Shown here: one piece after another, positions 1 through 8,721 of the stretch
Layout: each line of letters starts with the position of its first letter
Numbering within the stretch: the stretch's first letter is position 1
Assembly: GCF_003112555.1 (NCBI RefSeq)
Contig: NZ_BEWB01000014.1
Location: 186,001-250,000, forward strand
Source of the DNA: Streptomyces coelicoflavus
GTDB lineage: Bacteria; Actinomycetota; Actinomycetes; Streptomycetales; Streptomycetaceae
Length of the DNA: 64,000 bases
Reading direction: 5' to 3'
The notes under the pieces: generated by a model
The model's input: the letters and a program-made list of their open reading frames with translations, nothing else
The model's database searches: none
Told to the model about the DNA's origin: nothing
Position numbers and translations under genes: made by a program

Positions 1-389
1 TCGTCACCCGCATGCGGGAGGCGTACGTCCACGGGGAGTCCCCCGCCGAGTCCGTCACCACGGGCTTCACCCACGGCGGCCGGGTCGTCGCGGCGGCCGC
101 GATCATCATGATCAGTGTCTTCTCCGGCTTCATCCTGGAGAACGACGCCATGATCAAGATGATGGGCTTCGGCCTCGCGATCGCGGTCCTCTTCGACGCC
201 TTCGTGGTCCGCATGGCCATCGTTCCGGCCGTGCTCGCCCTGCTCGGCACCAAGGCGTGGTGGCTGCCCAAGTGGCTGGACCGCGTCCTGCCCAACGTCG
301 ACGTCGAGGGTGAGAAGCTGCACCGCGAACTCGGCGACACCGCCACGCCCCCGGAGCCCGCCCGGGAGCCGGAGACGGCCGGAGTCTGA
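1..389 (+). CDS. MMPL/RND-family transporter, C-terminal fragment
   Basis: This is the 3' end of a membrane protein gene that begins outside the window; the reading frame is open from base 3. The visible ~129 residues include two hydrophobic segments (around VVAAAAIIMISVFSGFIL and the MGFGLAIAVLFDAFVVR stretch), then a charged cytoplasmic tail rich in Pro, Glu and Ala. The FGLAIAVLFDAFVVRM-type segment followed by PAVLALLG is the signature C-terminus of MMPL proteins, which export lipids or lipopeptides or act as drug pumps driven by the proton gradient. The gene converges on the dialkylglycine decarboxylase gene and ends just before a strong hairpin. The substrate cannot be told from this fragment. 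Family assignment is confident; the N-terminal half is not visible. Confidence 0.85.
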   Translation, partial: VTRMREAYVHGESPAESVTTGFTHGGRVVAAAAIIMISVFSGFILENDAMIKMMGFGLAIAVLFDAFVVRMAIVPAVLALLGTKAWWLPKWLDRVLPNVDVEGEKLHRELGDTATPPEPAREPETAGV

Positions 390-405
390 CACCCGCGTGC
401 ACGGC

Positions 406-443
406 GGCCCCCGGTGACCTGGAAGCCCAGGTCACCGGGGGCC
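406..443. terminator. Bidirectional hairpin terminator
   Basis: A 17-bp perfect inverted repeat (406-422 with 427-443, 4-base loop) lies between the convergent MMPL and dialkylglycine decarboxylase genes. The stem begins GGCCCCCGGTGACC. There is no clear T-run, as is usual for Streptomyces terminators. Placement and symmetry fit transcription termination from both sides. Confidence 0.8.
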
Positions 444-448
444 CTGTG

Positions 449-1762
449 TCACAGGTCCCCGGCGGCGTCCGTGAGCGCCTCGTCGAGGACGGCGACGCCC
501 CGGGCGATCTCGTCGTCGCTCGCGGTCAGGGGCGGCGCGATGCGGAAGATGCCGCCCATTCCCGGGAGCTGGACGATGTTCATGTGCAGCCCCAGCTCGA
601 AGCAGCGCCGGGTGACGGCGGCGCCGAGCCGGTCCGCCCCGCCGTCACCCAGCACCTCGTCGCCGACCAGTTCCATGCCCAGCAGCAGCCCCCGGCCCCG
701 GACGTCGCCCACGACCCGGTGGCGGGCGGCCAGCTTGTCGAGGCCCTCCCGCAGCGCCGTGCCGAGGGTGCGTGCCCGCTCGTCCAGCCGGTCGCGGACC
801 AGGACGTCGAGGACGGTGTTGCCCACGGCGGCCGGCAACGGGTCGTTGACGTGCGTGGTGAAGAACAGGAACCCGCGCTCGTGGGCCCGCTGCTCGATCT
901 CCGGGCTGGTCAGTACGGCGGCCAGCGGCAGTCCCGCGCCCAGCGTCTTGGACAGGGTGAGGATGTCCGGGACGACGCCCTCGTGCTCGAAGGCGTACCA
1001 GTCGCCGGTCCGGCACAGTCCCGTCTGGGCCTCGTCCAGGATCAGCAGCATGCCCCGCTCGCGGCACTTGTCCTTCAGCGCGGCGAGATAGCCCGGCGGA
1101 AGCTCGACGACGCCGCCGGAGGAGAGGATCGGTTCCACCAGGCACGCGGCCAGACTGCCGACCGACTGCGCGTCGATCATCTCGAAGCCCAGGTCCAGCT
1201 GGCGGCGCCAGTCCAGCTCGCCGTCCGCGCCGACGACCGAGGGGCGGTAGCGGTCGGGCACCGGCAACGCGAAGTTGCCCGGGGCCGCGGGGCCGTAGCC
1301 CTTGCGCCCCGCGCTGTAGGTGGCGTTCGCCGCGGCCTGGGTCATGCCGTGCCAGGACCGGGCGAAGGAGACGATCTCGTGGCGGCCGGTGACGAGCTTC
1401 GCCATCCGTACCGCGGCCTCGTTCGCCTCCGCCCCGGTGGTCAGCAGCAGCGCCTTGTCCAGCGGCTCGGGCAGGGTGCCGGCCAGCCGGCGGGCCAGCT
1501 CGACGACCGGGCGGCTGAGCATGCCGCTGTGCAGGTGGTCGAGGTGCGCGACCTGCTCGCGCACCGTGGACACGATCGCCGGATGGGAGTGACCGAGGAT
1601 GGCACTCATCTGACCGGAGGTGAAGTCCAGCAGTTCACGGCCGTTCTCCGTGAACACGGAGGTGCCCGCGGCGCGCACGACCACCTCGGGCGAGAAGGGC
1701 GCGTGGCCGGAGTAGCGGATCAGGTGACGCCCCGCGTCGGCGCCGGAAGTCTCGGAAGGCAT
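449..1762 (-). CDS. dgdA: 2,2-dialkylglycine decarboxylase (PLP, class III aminotransferase fold)
   Basis: 437 aa, the usual length. It should decarboxylate 2,2-dialkylglycines such as 2-aminoisobutyrate and then transaminate pyruvate to alanine, in the cytoplasm. The sequence tracks the characterised Burkholderia cepacia enzyme (as remembered) along its whole length: LDFTSGQMSA near residue 50, SGMLSRPVV, LLTTGAEANEAA, FARSWHGMT, EPILSSGG, LILDEAQTG (Asp243) and TLSKTLGAGLP with the PLP-binding Lys272, then MNIVQLPGMGGIFRIAPPLT near the C-terminus. Gln51 and Trp137 match the residues that in the known enzyme discriminate decarboxylation from plain transamination. A LysR gene lies divergently upstream, as dgdR does in Burkholderia. 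An ordinary omega-aminotransferase is the alternative but fits less well. Confidence 0.88.
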   Translation of the reverse strand: MPSETSGADAGRHLIRYSGHAPFSPEVVVRAAGTSVFTENGRELLDFTSGQMSAILGHSHPAIVSTVREQVAHLDHLHSGMLSRPVVELARRLAGTLPEPLDKALLLTTGAEANEAAVRMAKLVTGRHEIVSFARSWHGMTQAAANATYSAGRKGYGPAAPGNFALPVPDRYRPSVVGADGELDWRRQLDLGFEMIDAQSVGSLAACLVEPILSSGGVVELPPGYLAALKDKCRERGMLLILDEAQTGLCRTGDWYAFEHEGVVPDILTLSKTLGAGLPLAAVLTSPEIEQRAHERGFLFFTTHVNDPLPAAVGNTVLDVLVRDRLDERARTLGTALREGLDKLAARHRVVGDVRGRGLLLGMELVGDEVLGDGGADRLGAAVTRRCFELGLHMNIVQLPGMGGIFRIAPPLTASDDEIARGVAVLDEALTDAAGDL

Positions 1763-1817
1763 GCGACCGACGTTAGGGACGGGCCACTGCGCGTGTCCAT
1801 CGCACAGTTTCGATGCA

Positions 1818-1840
1818 TCTGTACGTCAGAACCGTACAGA
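1818..1840. promoter_or_regulatory. Candidate LysR-type operator between dgdA and its regulator
   Basis: A perfect 8-bp inverted repeat TCTGTACG (1818-1825) and CGTACAGA (1833-1840) with a 7-bp spacer sits in the 106-bp gap between the divergent decarboxylase and LysR genes. It contains a T-N11-A arrangement typical of LysR-family sites. Binding by the neighbouring regulator is inferred. Confidence 0.55.
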
Positions 1841-1868
1841 CCGGCCCGGTACGCCGTACCATCTCCGC

Positions 1869-2816
1869 GTGCTCAACTCCGGACGCCTGCACCTGCTCAG
1901 TCAGCTCGACACGCTCGGCACCGTCCGTGCGGTCGCCGAAACGCTGCACCTGAGCGCTTCGACGGTCTCCCAGCAGCTGGCGGTGCTGGAGACCGAGACC
2001 CGGTGCCGGCTCGTCGAACGGACCGGGCGGCGGGTGCGGCTGACCCCGGCCGGGCTTCTGCTGGCCCGCAGGGGCCGGGAGATCCTCGACCGGATGGCCG
2101 ACGTCGAGGCCGAACTGCGTGCCCTGAACGACGAACCCATCGGCACCGTCCGGCTCGGTGTGTTCCAGAGCGCGATCTACAGTCTCGCCGTCCCCGCGGC
2201 GAACCGGCTGGCCACGACCCACCCCCACCTGCACCTGGAACTCGTCGAGATGGAGCCGCACGAGAGCGGTCCCGCCCTGCGCTCGGGCGACGCGGACGTC
2301 ATCGTCACCACCACCGACTACACCGGCCTGACCTGGGGCGCGGACATCGAGGTCATGACGCTGGGCAGTGACCCGGTCGTGCTGGTGCTGCCGCTCGGCC
2401 ATCCGCTGGCCTCCCGCACCGCGGTGAACCTGGCGGCGTGCAAGGAGGAGACCTGGGCCTGCGACCGTCCGCAGTCGTACATGGCGGACCTGACCGTGCG
2501 GCTTTGCCGCGAGGCCGGGTTCGAGCCCCGGGTGGCCTGCCGGTTCAGCAACTACCTCATGCTGCTGCGGCACGTCGAGACGACGGGGTCGATCGGTCTG
2601 CTGCCCGCCCTCGCCGTCACGGCCGACCACGCCGTCGTCACCCGGCGGCTGAGCCCACCGGTGCACCGCAACGTCGCCGTCGTGGTGCGGCGCGGCACGC
2701 CCCGGCGCGCGGCGGTGAACGCGGTCATCGCCGCCCTGCGCGACCACCCGGAGATCGAGGCCCTGGCCGCCCCGGACCCGGCCCGCGAGCGCGGTGACGA
2801 GGGATCCCACCCCTGA
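1869..2816 (+). CDS. LysR-family regulator, DgdR-like
   Basis: 315 aa when started at GTG 1869 (VLNSGRLHLLSQLD), which places the winged helix-turn-helix at residues ~5-60; the frame is open further upstream but that part is not protein-like. The motif AETLHLSASTVSQQLAVLE is the recognition helix region, followed by a type-2 periplasmic-binding-like effector domain (~90-295). It is divergent from the dialkylglycine decarboxylase gene, 106 bp apart, with an inverted repeat between them. In Burkholderia the equivalent regulator DgdR represses dgdA until 2-aminoisobutyrate is present; the same job is inferred here from position. The C-terminal tail is charged and low in complexity. Confidence 0.82.
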   Translation: MLNSGRLHLLSQLDTLGTVRAVAETLHLSASTVSQQLAVLETETRCRLVERTGRRVRLTPAGLLLARRGREILDRMADVEAELRALNDEPIGTVRLGVFQSAIYSLAVPAANRLATTHPHLHLELVEMEPHESGPALRSGDADVIVTTTDYTGLTWGADIEVMTLGSDPVVLVLPLGHPLASRTAVNLAACKEETWACDRPQSYMADLTVRLCREAGFEPRVACRFSNYLMLLRHVETTGSIGLLPALAVTADHAVVTRRLSPPVHRNVAVVVRRGTPRRAAVNAVIAALRDHPEIEALAAPDPARERGDEGSHP

Positions 2817-2913
2817 CGGCTCCCACTCCCGACGGGGGGACTCCGGCGGTGGAGTTCGTCGGGCATGACGTGGCCCGACGGCCCGACGGCCGGACCGCCA
2901 CCCGGGCGGGAGG

Positions 2914-3588
2914 TCAGGAGCCGACGGCCGCGGGACCCTCGGCACCGGCCTCGCCGGCCGGTCTGAACTCGACGGCGACGACGCCGTCCACGCTCCGGCA
3001 GTGCTCCTCCAGGAGCGGGGCGGACACGTCGGCCGGGAGCCGGCCACTGAGCACGACATGGCCGTGCGCCACGTCCACCTGCACCGACGACGGCGCCAGG
3101 CCGAGCGCCTTCACCAGGGCCTCTTCGATGATCTCGGTGCGGATCGCGCGGTCCGTGCGCAGGAAGACCCGCAGCAGGTCGCTCCTGCTGACGACCCCGG
3201 CCAGCCGCCCCTCCTCGTCGACGACCAGCAGCCGTTTGATGCGGTGCCGGGCCATCACCCGGGCGGCTTCCACCACGCTCCAGCTCTCGCGGGCGCACAG
3301 CGGGGGAGAGGTCATCAGCCCGTCCGCGTCCGTGGCGTCCGCCTTGCCGGCCGCCGCCGCCCGGGACCACTCGGCGTGCTCGGGCGAACCGTCGGGCTCC
3401 CCGCCCCACATCTTCTGCAGAAGGTCCGCCTCCGACACCACGCCCACGGGACGGTTCTCCCCGTCGACCACCGGCACCGCCGTGATGTCGTACTCCAGCA
3501 GCAGGTGGGCGATCTCCTTGAACGGTGTGCCGCGCTGCACGCGCACCACGGCGTCACTCATCAGGTCGCGCACCGTCTGGTGTTTCAT
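2914..3588 (-). CDS. CBS-pair and BON domain protein
   Basis: 224 aa, cytoplasmic. Two CBS motifs are visible (residues ~8-60, with TVRDLMSDAVVRV and DITAVPVVDGENRPVGVVSEADLL; ~91-145, with HRIKRLLVVDEEGRLAGVVSRSDLLRVF), then a BON domain (~150-210, with VQVDVAHGHVVLSGRLPADVSAPLLEE). CBS pairs bind adenine nucleotides and act as energy or redox sensors; BON domains bind phospholipid or partner proteins. The gene follows the phosphatase gene and their stop and start overlap in ATGA at 3585-3588, so translation is probably coupled and the two products may act together in stress signalling. Such CBS-BON proteins are common in Streptomyces but have no defined biochemical role. Confidence 0.85.
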   Translation of the reverse strand: MKHQTVRDLMSDAVVRVQRGTPFKEIAHLLLEYDITAVPVVDGENRPVGVVSEADLLQKMWGGEPDGSPEHAEWSRAAAAGKADATDADGLMTSPPLCARESWSVVEAARVMARHRIKRLLVVDEEGRLAGVVSRSDLLRVFLRTDRAIRTEIIEEALVKALGLAPSSVQVDVAHGHVVLSGRLPADVSAPLLEEHCRSVDGVVAVEFRPAGEAGAEGPAAVGS

Positions 3589-5741
3589 CGAGCGTCTTCC
3601 CCTCCGCTGCCGGCCCCCGCGGACCGGCGTTCGTCCTTCTCGTCCGTGAAAACGATCGATCGGCCTTCGGAGTGCCCCACCACCGCGCGGGGACTGACGA
3701 GGAGCAGTGCGATGTCGTCACCCGGGGTGGGGGCGTGCCGGATGAGGCTCTCGGCCATGGCGTCGAGGTCGCCGGGGTCACCGTGTTCCAGAAGCCCCGC
3801 GAGAGCCGCGATCGCGTCGTCGAGGTCGACTCCGGGCGCCTCGACCAGGCCGTCGGTGTAGAGGGCGAGCACACAGCCGGGCGGCAGCGGGAACTCCAGC
3901 GAGGGGTACACGGTGTCCGGCTCGATGCCGAGGAGCAGACCGGGTGGGACCCGCAGCGGCTCGACGCGCCCGTCGGCGTGGCGCAGCAGGGGAGGAGGGT
4001 GCCCGGCGAGTGCCACGCAGGCACGGTGGGTGGCGAGGTCGAGGTGGACGTAGGCACAGCTGGTGAACAGGCCGGGGTCCAGGTCGGTGAGCAGGCGGTT
4101 GGTGCGGGCCAGGACGTCGCCGGGCGGCGCACCCACGGTCGCGTGCGCGTGCACGGCGGTGCGGACCTGCCCCATGAGGGCCGCCGCGTCCACGTTGTGT
4201 CCCTGTACGTCGCCGATGGTGACGGCGGCCGTGTGCTCGTCGAGGCGGATGACGTCGTAGAAGTCGCCGCCGATGCCCAGCCCCCGGGCCGCCGGGAGGT
4301 AGCAGGCGGCGACGTTCAGACCGGGCACGTGGGGGAGGGAGTGGGGCAGCAGGGCGGACTGGAGGCGGTGGGCGAGGTGGTGCTTGGCGTCGTAGAGCCG
4401 GGCCCGGTCCAGGGCCTGCCCGACCAGGCCGGCCAGCGACGTGAGGGCGGCCCGTTCCCCGGGCGGGAAGACGTGGGGCCGCTGGTAGGAGAGCAGAAGG
4501 GAGCCGATGGGGCGGCCGGAGGCGATCAGCGGCAGCACGGCCCAGGCGGCCATCCCGTCTTCGTGCGTCATCGCGGGATAGGCCTCGTGGAGTTCCTCGA
4601 ACGTCGGCCAGAAACCGGGGACGCCCGTGGCCATGACGTCGGCGCCGGGGACGGCCGAGGACAGGGGGAGCCCGTTGAAATGCTTCAGGAGCTCCGGTTG
4701 GTAGCCGCGCTGTCCGACGATCCTCAGACGGCCGTCCTCCGGGATCATCACCACCATGCCCTGCGCACCCAGTGCGGGCATCAGCTGGTCGGCGGTCTGC
4801 TCGACCACGTCCGGCACGCTGACGGCCTCGGTCAGGGTGGAGGCCAGGTGCATCAGGTGGTAGAGCACCGTGGCACGGCTGGGTCCCGTGCTCCGTCCCG
4901 ACGGGGGTGAAGGTGCGTCCGCGTCCGGGCTGCCGGGGACGATGCGGACACTCAGGCCGGTGGCGTCCGGGTACAGCTCGAAGGTCAGCCACGTCTTCGG
5001 CGGGCGCAGCACCGTGAAGGCCTGTGGTCTGCGGCTGACCAGCGCGGCCCGGTAGCGGTCCTCCACGTGCGGCACGTCCATCCAGGGCAGCGCCTCCCAC
5101 GGCAGCGCGCCCATCAGCAGGGACCGGTCGACACCGAGCAGTCCCGCGGCCCCCGGAGTGACGTAGGTGAGGCGTCCCTGCAGGTCCAGCGCGCACGAAC
5201 CGCCGGGCAGGCGGTCCACGAACGCGGACAGCGCGGCCGCCTCGCCGGGGGAGGACGGGCGCGGGGCCGCCGGCGGCACGGTCCGGGGGCGGTCCGGCAC
5301 CAGTGGCTCGCCACGGGCCAGCGTCCGCTCCATGCTGTCACCCAGCCGGCGGCAGCCCGCCCGGACGGCGTCCTGTTCGCCGCCGTTCAGCCGGGTCGGG
5401 TGGTCCCCGGCCCACAGCAGCACCAGCCCGCCCCGGACGGCGGCGCCCGAGGTCACCGGCGCGGCCGCGAGGCCGAACTCGTACGGCAGGACGAGCGCCA
5501 GCCGCGGGTACTGGCGTGCCATGTTCTCCCGGCCGGCGGCCCACACCAGACGGCGTTCCCGGATGGCGTCCGCGACGGGCATGGGGTCCTTGAGTCCGAC
5601 CCGCCGCCACGGGGCGGCCATCTCCTGCGGGACCCCCGTGATCAGAACCTGCCACGCGGCGTCCTCGCCCGGCGGCAGTGCGTACAGGATCCCTCCGTAC
5701 GCACCGCTCGCCCGCACCACCGCGGCCATCGCGGAGTCCAT
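3585..5741 (-). CDS. PP2C (SpoIIE/RsbU-type) serine phosphatase with PAS and GAF sensors
   Basis: About 718 aa from ATG 5741 (MDSAMAAVVRASGAYG); an in-frame start 51 bases upstream is possible but adds no conserved sequence. Order of domains: an N-terminal GAF-like segment (~10-150), a PAS domain (~165-270, LDLQGRLTYVTPGAAGLLGVD), a GAF domain (~310-465), and the SpoIIE phosphatase domain (~480-690) with metal-binding motifs GIGGDFYD and TIGDVQGH. RsbU-type phosphatases dephosphorylate anti-anti-sigma factors to free alternative sigma factors; this one would respond to a ligand or redox state through PAS/GAF. No anti-sigma or antagonist gene is adjacent, so its partner is elsewhere. It is translationally coupled to the CBS-BON gene. 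Confidence 0.87.
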   Translation of the reverse strand: MDSAMAAVVRASGAYGGILYALPPGEDAAWQVLITGVPQEMAAPWRRVGLKDPMPVADAIRERRLVWAAGRENMARQYPRLALVLPYEFGLAAAPVTSGAAVRGGLVLLWAGDHPTRLNGGEQDAVRAGCRRLGDSMERTLARGEPLVPDRPRTVPPAAPRPSSPGEAAALSAFVDRLPGGSCALDLQGRLTYVTPGAAGLLGVDRSLLMGALPWEALPWMDVPHVEDRYRAALVSRRPQAFTVLRPPKTWLTFELYPDATGLSVRIVPGSPDADAPSPPSGRSTGPSRATVLYHLMHLASTLTEAVSVPDVVEQTADQLMPALGAQGMVVMIPEDGRLRIVGQRGYQPELLKHFNGLPLSSAVPGADVMATGVPGFWPTFEELHEAYPAMTHEDGMAAWAVLPLIASGRPIGSLLLSYQRPHVFPPGERAALTSLAGLVGQALDRARLYDAKHHLAHRLQSALLPHSLPHVPGLNVAACYLPAARGLGIGGDFYDVIRLDEHTAAVTIGDVQGHNVDAAALMGQVRTAVHAHATVGAPPGDVLARTNRLLTDLDPGLFTSCAYVHLDLATHRACVALAGHPPPLLRHADGRVEPLRVPPGLLLGIEPDTVYPSLEFPLPPGCVLALYTDGLVEAPGVDLDDAIAALAGLLEHGDPGDLDAMAESLIRHAPTPGDDIALLLVSPRAVVGHSEGRSIVFTDEKDERRSAGAGSGGEDAR

Positions 5742-5861
5742 CAGCCGTCCACCCGTGTCCGCGCCGACAGGGCTGCCCGACGCCGGCCACACCGAACATC
5801 ACCCATATCTGGACACTACGCCCGTCCCGCCGCGACGGCACGCGAGGACGGGGGACGCCGC

Positions 5862-7220
5862 TCAGTCCCGGTCGCCGTGCCCCGGCGACCTGCGCTTCAC
5901 GTACAGGCGGCCGTCCGCCGGTCCGGTCCACTCCAGCCGTACGACACCGGGTACGGCCGACTCGGCGACGCGGGACGCGTCGGACCAGTAGCCGGCGGCG
6001 GGGTTGAGGAAGTACGTCGCCCACAGGCCGCCCCTGTGGTCGGCGAAGAAGTTGTTGTGACCGGCCCCGACCCCCGCGGTGTACCGCTTCGAGTACGGTC
6101 CCTCGAACCGGTCGGCCACGGCGACGACCGCGTCGTACTGGTACTGCACCCGGCCGGTCGCGGGCTCGTCGTAGGCCTGGCGGACGGTGCCGTCGGTGTT
6201 GACCGACGTCCGGTCCCAGGCGGCGTGGACGAGGTGGTACTTGCCCTTGTGCTTGAACACGTACGCGCCCTCGAGGTACGGCTCCGGGGAGTAGGGGGTC
6301 TGCCGGAACCGGGGCAGGTCCGTCGTCGTGACGATGTCCTCCATGTCGTCCCGGAACCTCGCGTACAGGTCGTTGTGGAGCACGAGCCACGCGTCGTCGC
6401 CCTCGGTGAAGAGGCCGCCGTCGATGTGGTGGTAGGCGCCGGGCTCGATGAACTTCGGACCGCCGATGAACGAGTCGCCGAAGGGCTTGTCCAGGTTCCC
6501 CTCGATCAGCCGGTACGGGCCCTCGACCCCGCCCTCGCTCACCAGCATGAACGAGCCGACCTTGCGGGAGTGGTCGCCCATGCACGCCACGAGGTACCAG
6601 GTGCCCCGGAAGTAGTGCAGCTCCGGCGCCCAGGCCTGACCGCGCTTGCCGAACCGCTCGTCGTGCCAGTACTCCTGCCAGGGCGCGACGACCGTGCGGC
6701 CGGGCCGGTTCTCCCCGGCGAACTCGGGCGACCACACTTTGCCCCGCTCGGCCCCGGGCCGGATGCCGGTGGTGTCGGCCAGCCGCCACGGCCCCTCGAG
6801 GGAGGGGGCCAGCCACACGAAGATCCCGTCGTTCCAGGGACCGGCGGCCTCGAGTCCGGGCACCCGGGAGGTGCCCGTGGCGACGTACAGCGGGCGGCCG
6901 TCGACGACGAAGCAGTTCACGTAGGTGTCGCGCATCCACACCGTGCCGCGCTCCTCGTCACGGGGGCGCAGCTCCAGCGGGAGGACGAACGAGTTGTCCT
7001 CGCGCGGCCACAGGTCCGTCCGCGTGTCCGCCACGCCGTACTGCTCGGGGTCGGGCCAGTTCCGCGCGCGGTGCCGGGACGTCCCGGCCGCCGGGGAAGC
7101 GGCGGGCGCGCCGGCGGGAGCCGCCTGCGCGGTGCTCGCCGGCAGGGCGAACGCCGCCCCCACACCGGCGGCGCCGGCCAGCAGGGAGCGTCGGTGGAGT
7201 CCGTACTCGGCATCGGTCAT
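5862..7220 (-). CDS. Tat-exported GH43-like glycoside hydrolase
   Basis: 452 aa from ATG 7220, chosen because it follows AAGGAG and begins a twin-arginine signal (HRRSLLAGAAGVGAAFALPASTAQA); the frame upstream is not protein-like. The mature part has five-bladed beta-propeller features of glycosidase families 43/68: DPEQYGVADTRTDLW, WSPEFAGEN, WAPELHYFRGTWYLVACMGD, LEGAYVFKHKGKYHLVHAAWD and GHNNFFADHRGGLWATYF. Such enzymes act on arabinan, xylan or related glycans outside the cell. The substrate is not evident. It is divergent from the ROK regulator 235 bp away and could be under its control. A close subfamily assignment would need a CAZy search. Confidence 0.75.
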   Translation of the reverse strand: MTDAEYGLHRRSLLAGAAGVGAAFALPASTAQAAPAGAPAASPAAGTSRHRARNWPDPEQYGVADTRTDLWPREDNSFVLPLELRPRDEERGTVWMRDTYVNCFVVDGRPLYVATGTSRVPGLEAAGPWNDGIFVWLAPSLEGPWRLADTTGIRPGAERGKVWSPEFAGENRPGRTVVAPWQEYWHDERFGKRGQAWAPELHYFRGTWYLVACMGDHSRKVGSFMLVSEGGVEGPYRLIEGNLDKPFGDSFIGGPKFIEPGAYHHIDGGLFTEGDDAWLVLHNDLYARFRDDMEDIVTTTDLPRFRQTPYSPEPYLEGAYVFKHKGKYHLVHAAWDRTSVNTDGTVRQAYDEPATGRVQYQYDAVVAVADRFEGPYSKRYTAGVGAGHNNFFADHRGGLWATYFLNPAAGYWSDASRVAESAVPGVVRLEWTGPADGRLYVKRRSPGHGDRD

Positions 7221-7455
7221 CAGTCGGGTTCTCCTTGGTCGTCCCCGTCCGGGAACCGGGGGGCGGCACACGAGCCGCACGACGGGGGTACGGCGCACAG
7301 CATGCGAACCCCGCGCATTTACGTCAACAGGCCGGACGAATAAAGCCGTAGGAACCTTGCTGCCGTGGCCCCGGCCACCAGGCATTGTGAACGCTTCGTT
7401 GCATCTTTCCGCCGGAGTGTTGACGGAATAATCGAGCCTCCCTACCTTGACCGGC

Positions 7456-8721
7456 ATGCAGATGCCCAGCGGAGTGCACGCACTGGTCAGGCGGACCCAC
7501 GAAGAGCGCGTGATGCGTGCGCTTCAGGAGAACGGCGCCATGAGCCGCGGCGAGATCGCCCGGGTCGTGGGCCTGTCGCGCACCACCCTGTCCGAGATCA
7601 CCGGCAACCTCCTGCAACGAGGCGCCATCGTCGTCGTGGACACCGACGCCTCCCGGCGTGAGGGCAGCGGCCGGCCGGCCGAACGGCTGGCCCTCGACCC
7701 GGCCTCCGCGCAGTTCATGGGCGTCGACTTCGGACACCGGCGGGTGCACGTCGTCGTCGCGGACGCCTCGCACGAGATCATGGTCTCGGGCTCCGTCCGC
7801 TACGAGGACACCGCGACCTGGAAGACCCGCACCGAACTGGCCCTGGAACTGGTCGACCGGCTGAGCAGCGAGGCCGGAGTCCACTACGGGGCGCTCCAGG
7901 GCATCGGCATCGGTGTGCCCGGCCCCTACCCGGCACCGGAGGGAGCCGCCTGGCCCCGCGCCACGGCGGGCACCACCGTGCTCCGCCCGGCACCCGAAGG
8001 CGTCGACGTGGCCTTCGCCGAGCGCTTCGACGCACCGGTGATCGTTGACAACAACACCCGCCTGGCCGCCCTGGCCGAGGCGATCAGCGGCGCCGACAGC
8101 GTCGCCGACCTGGTGTACGTACGGCTGTCGGACGGCGTCGGCGGCGGCCTCGTCGTCGGCGGCCAGCTGGTGACCGGCTCGTCCGGACTGGCCGGCGAGC
8201 TGGGCCACGTGACCGTCGAACCGGCGGGCCGGCCCTGCCGGTGCGGCAAGCGGGGCTGTCTGGAGACCGTGGCCTCCGTGCCCGGCATCCTCGCCGCCTG
8301 CTGGGAGTTCGGACTGCGCCTGGAGAACCTCGACGACCTCGCCGCCGCCGTGCGCCGCGCCCACCCCGTCGCGGACCGGGTCCTGCGGGAGGCCGCGGGG
8401 GCACTGGGGCGGGTGGTCGGCGCCGCGACCATGATGCTGAACCCGGCGAAGGTGGTCATCGGCGGCGAGATCACCCGGCTGGCGCCCGTCCTCGTGGAGC
8501 AGGTCGCGGCCACCCTCGCCGCCGAGATCTTCCCGACCGCCTCGGCCGGGCCCGTCGTCGCCGCGGCCCGGCTCTCCGACGACGACGGCGCCATCGGCGC
8601 GCTCGCCGCCGTCTTCCACAGCTCACCCCTCCTGGCGAGGTACCCCGAAACCGCCGAGGTGAAGGGCCGTTCCGACGCGCCCGACTCCGCCACCGAAGGA
8701 GCCGCCCATGTCCGTCCTTGA
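7456..8721 (+). CDS. ROK-family transcriptional regulator
   Basis: 421 aa from ATG 7456 (a second ATG lies 6 bases on, and TTG 7447 is also in frame). An N-terminal winged helix (residues ~10-60, AMSRGEIARVVGLSRTTLSEITGNLL) precedes a ROK sugar-kinase-like domain. The zinc motif CRCGKRGCLE is intact, whereas the kinase catalytic site is not obviously preserved (VIVDNNTRLAALAE in place of the kinase ENDANAA), as expected for repressors. It is the first gene of a six-gene unit and its 3' end overlaps the permease start by 14 bases. Control of the transporter/sulfatase genes by a sugar or sulfated-sugar ligand is inferred from position. That a ROK protein is used suggests the sulfate ester carries a sugar. 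Confidence 0.85.
   Translation: MQMPSGVHALVRRTHEERVMRALQENGAMSRGEIARVVGLSRTTLSEITGNLLQRGAIVVVDTDASRREGSGRPAERLALDPASAQFMGVDFGHRRVHVVVADASHEIMVSGSVRYEDTATWKTRTELALELVDRLSSEAGVHYGALQGIGIGVPGPYPAPEGAAWPRATAGTTVLRPAPEGVDVAFAERFDAPVIVDNNTRLAALAEAISGADSVADLVYVRLSDGVGGGLVVGGQLVTGSSGLAGELGHVTVEPAGRPCRCGKRGCLETVASVPGILAACWEFGLRLENLDDLAAAVRRAHPVADRVLREAAGALGRVVGAATMMLNPAKVVIGGEITRLAPVLVEQVAATLAAEIFPTASAGPVVAAARLSDDDGAIGALAAVFHSSPLLARYPETAEVKGRSDAPDSATEGAAHVRP

Noticed and set aside
449..1762. Annotation as an ornithine/acetylornithine or omega aminotransferase
   Set aside because: The Gln51/Trp137 pair, SGMLSRPVV and the C-terminal MNIVQLPGMGGIFRIAPPL region match dialkylglycine decarboxylase instead.
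446..2371. 641-codon plus-strand frame across dgdA
   Set aside because: It is antisense to a well-conserved PLP enzyme and then overlaps the LysR gene in another frame; composition is that of a shadow ORF.
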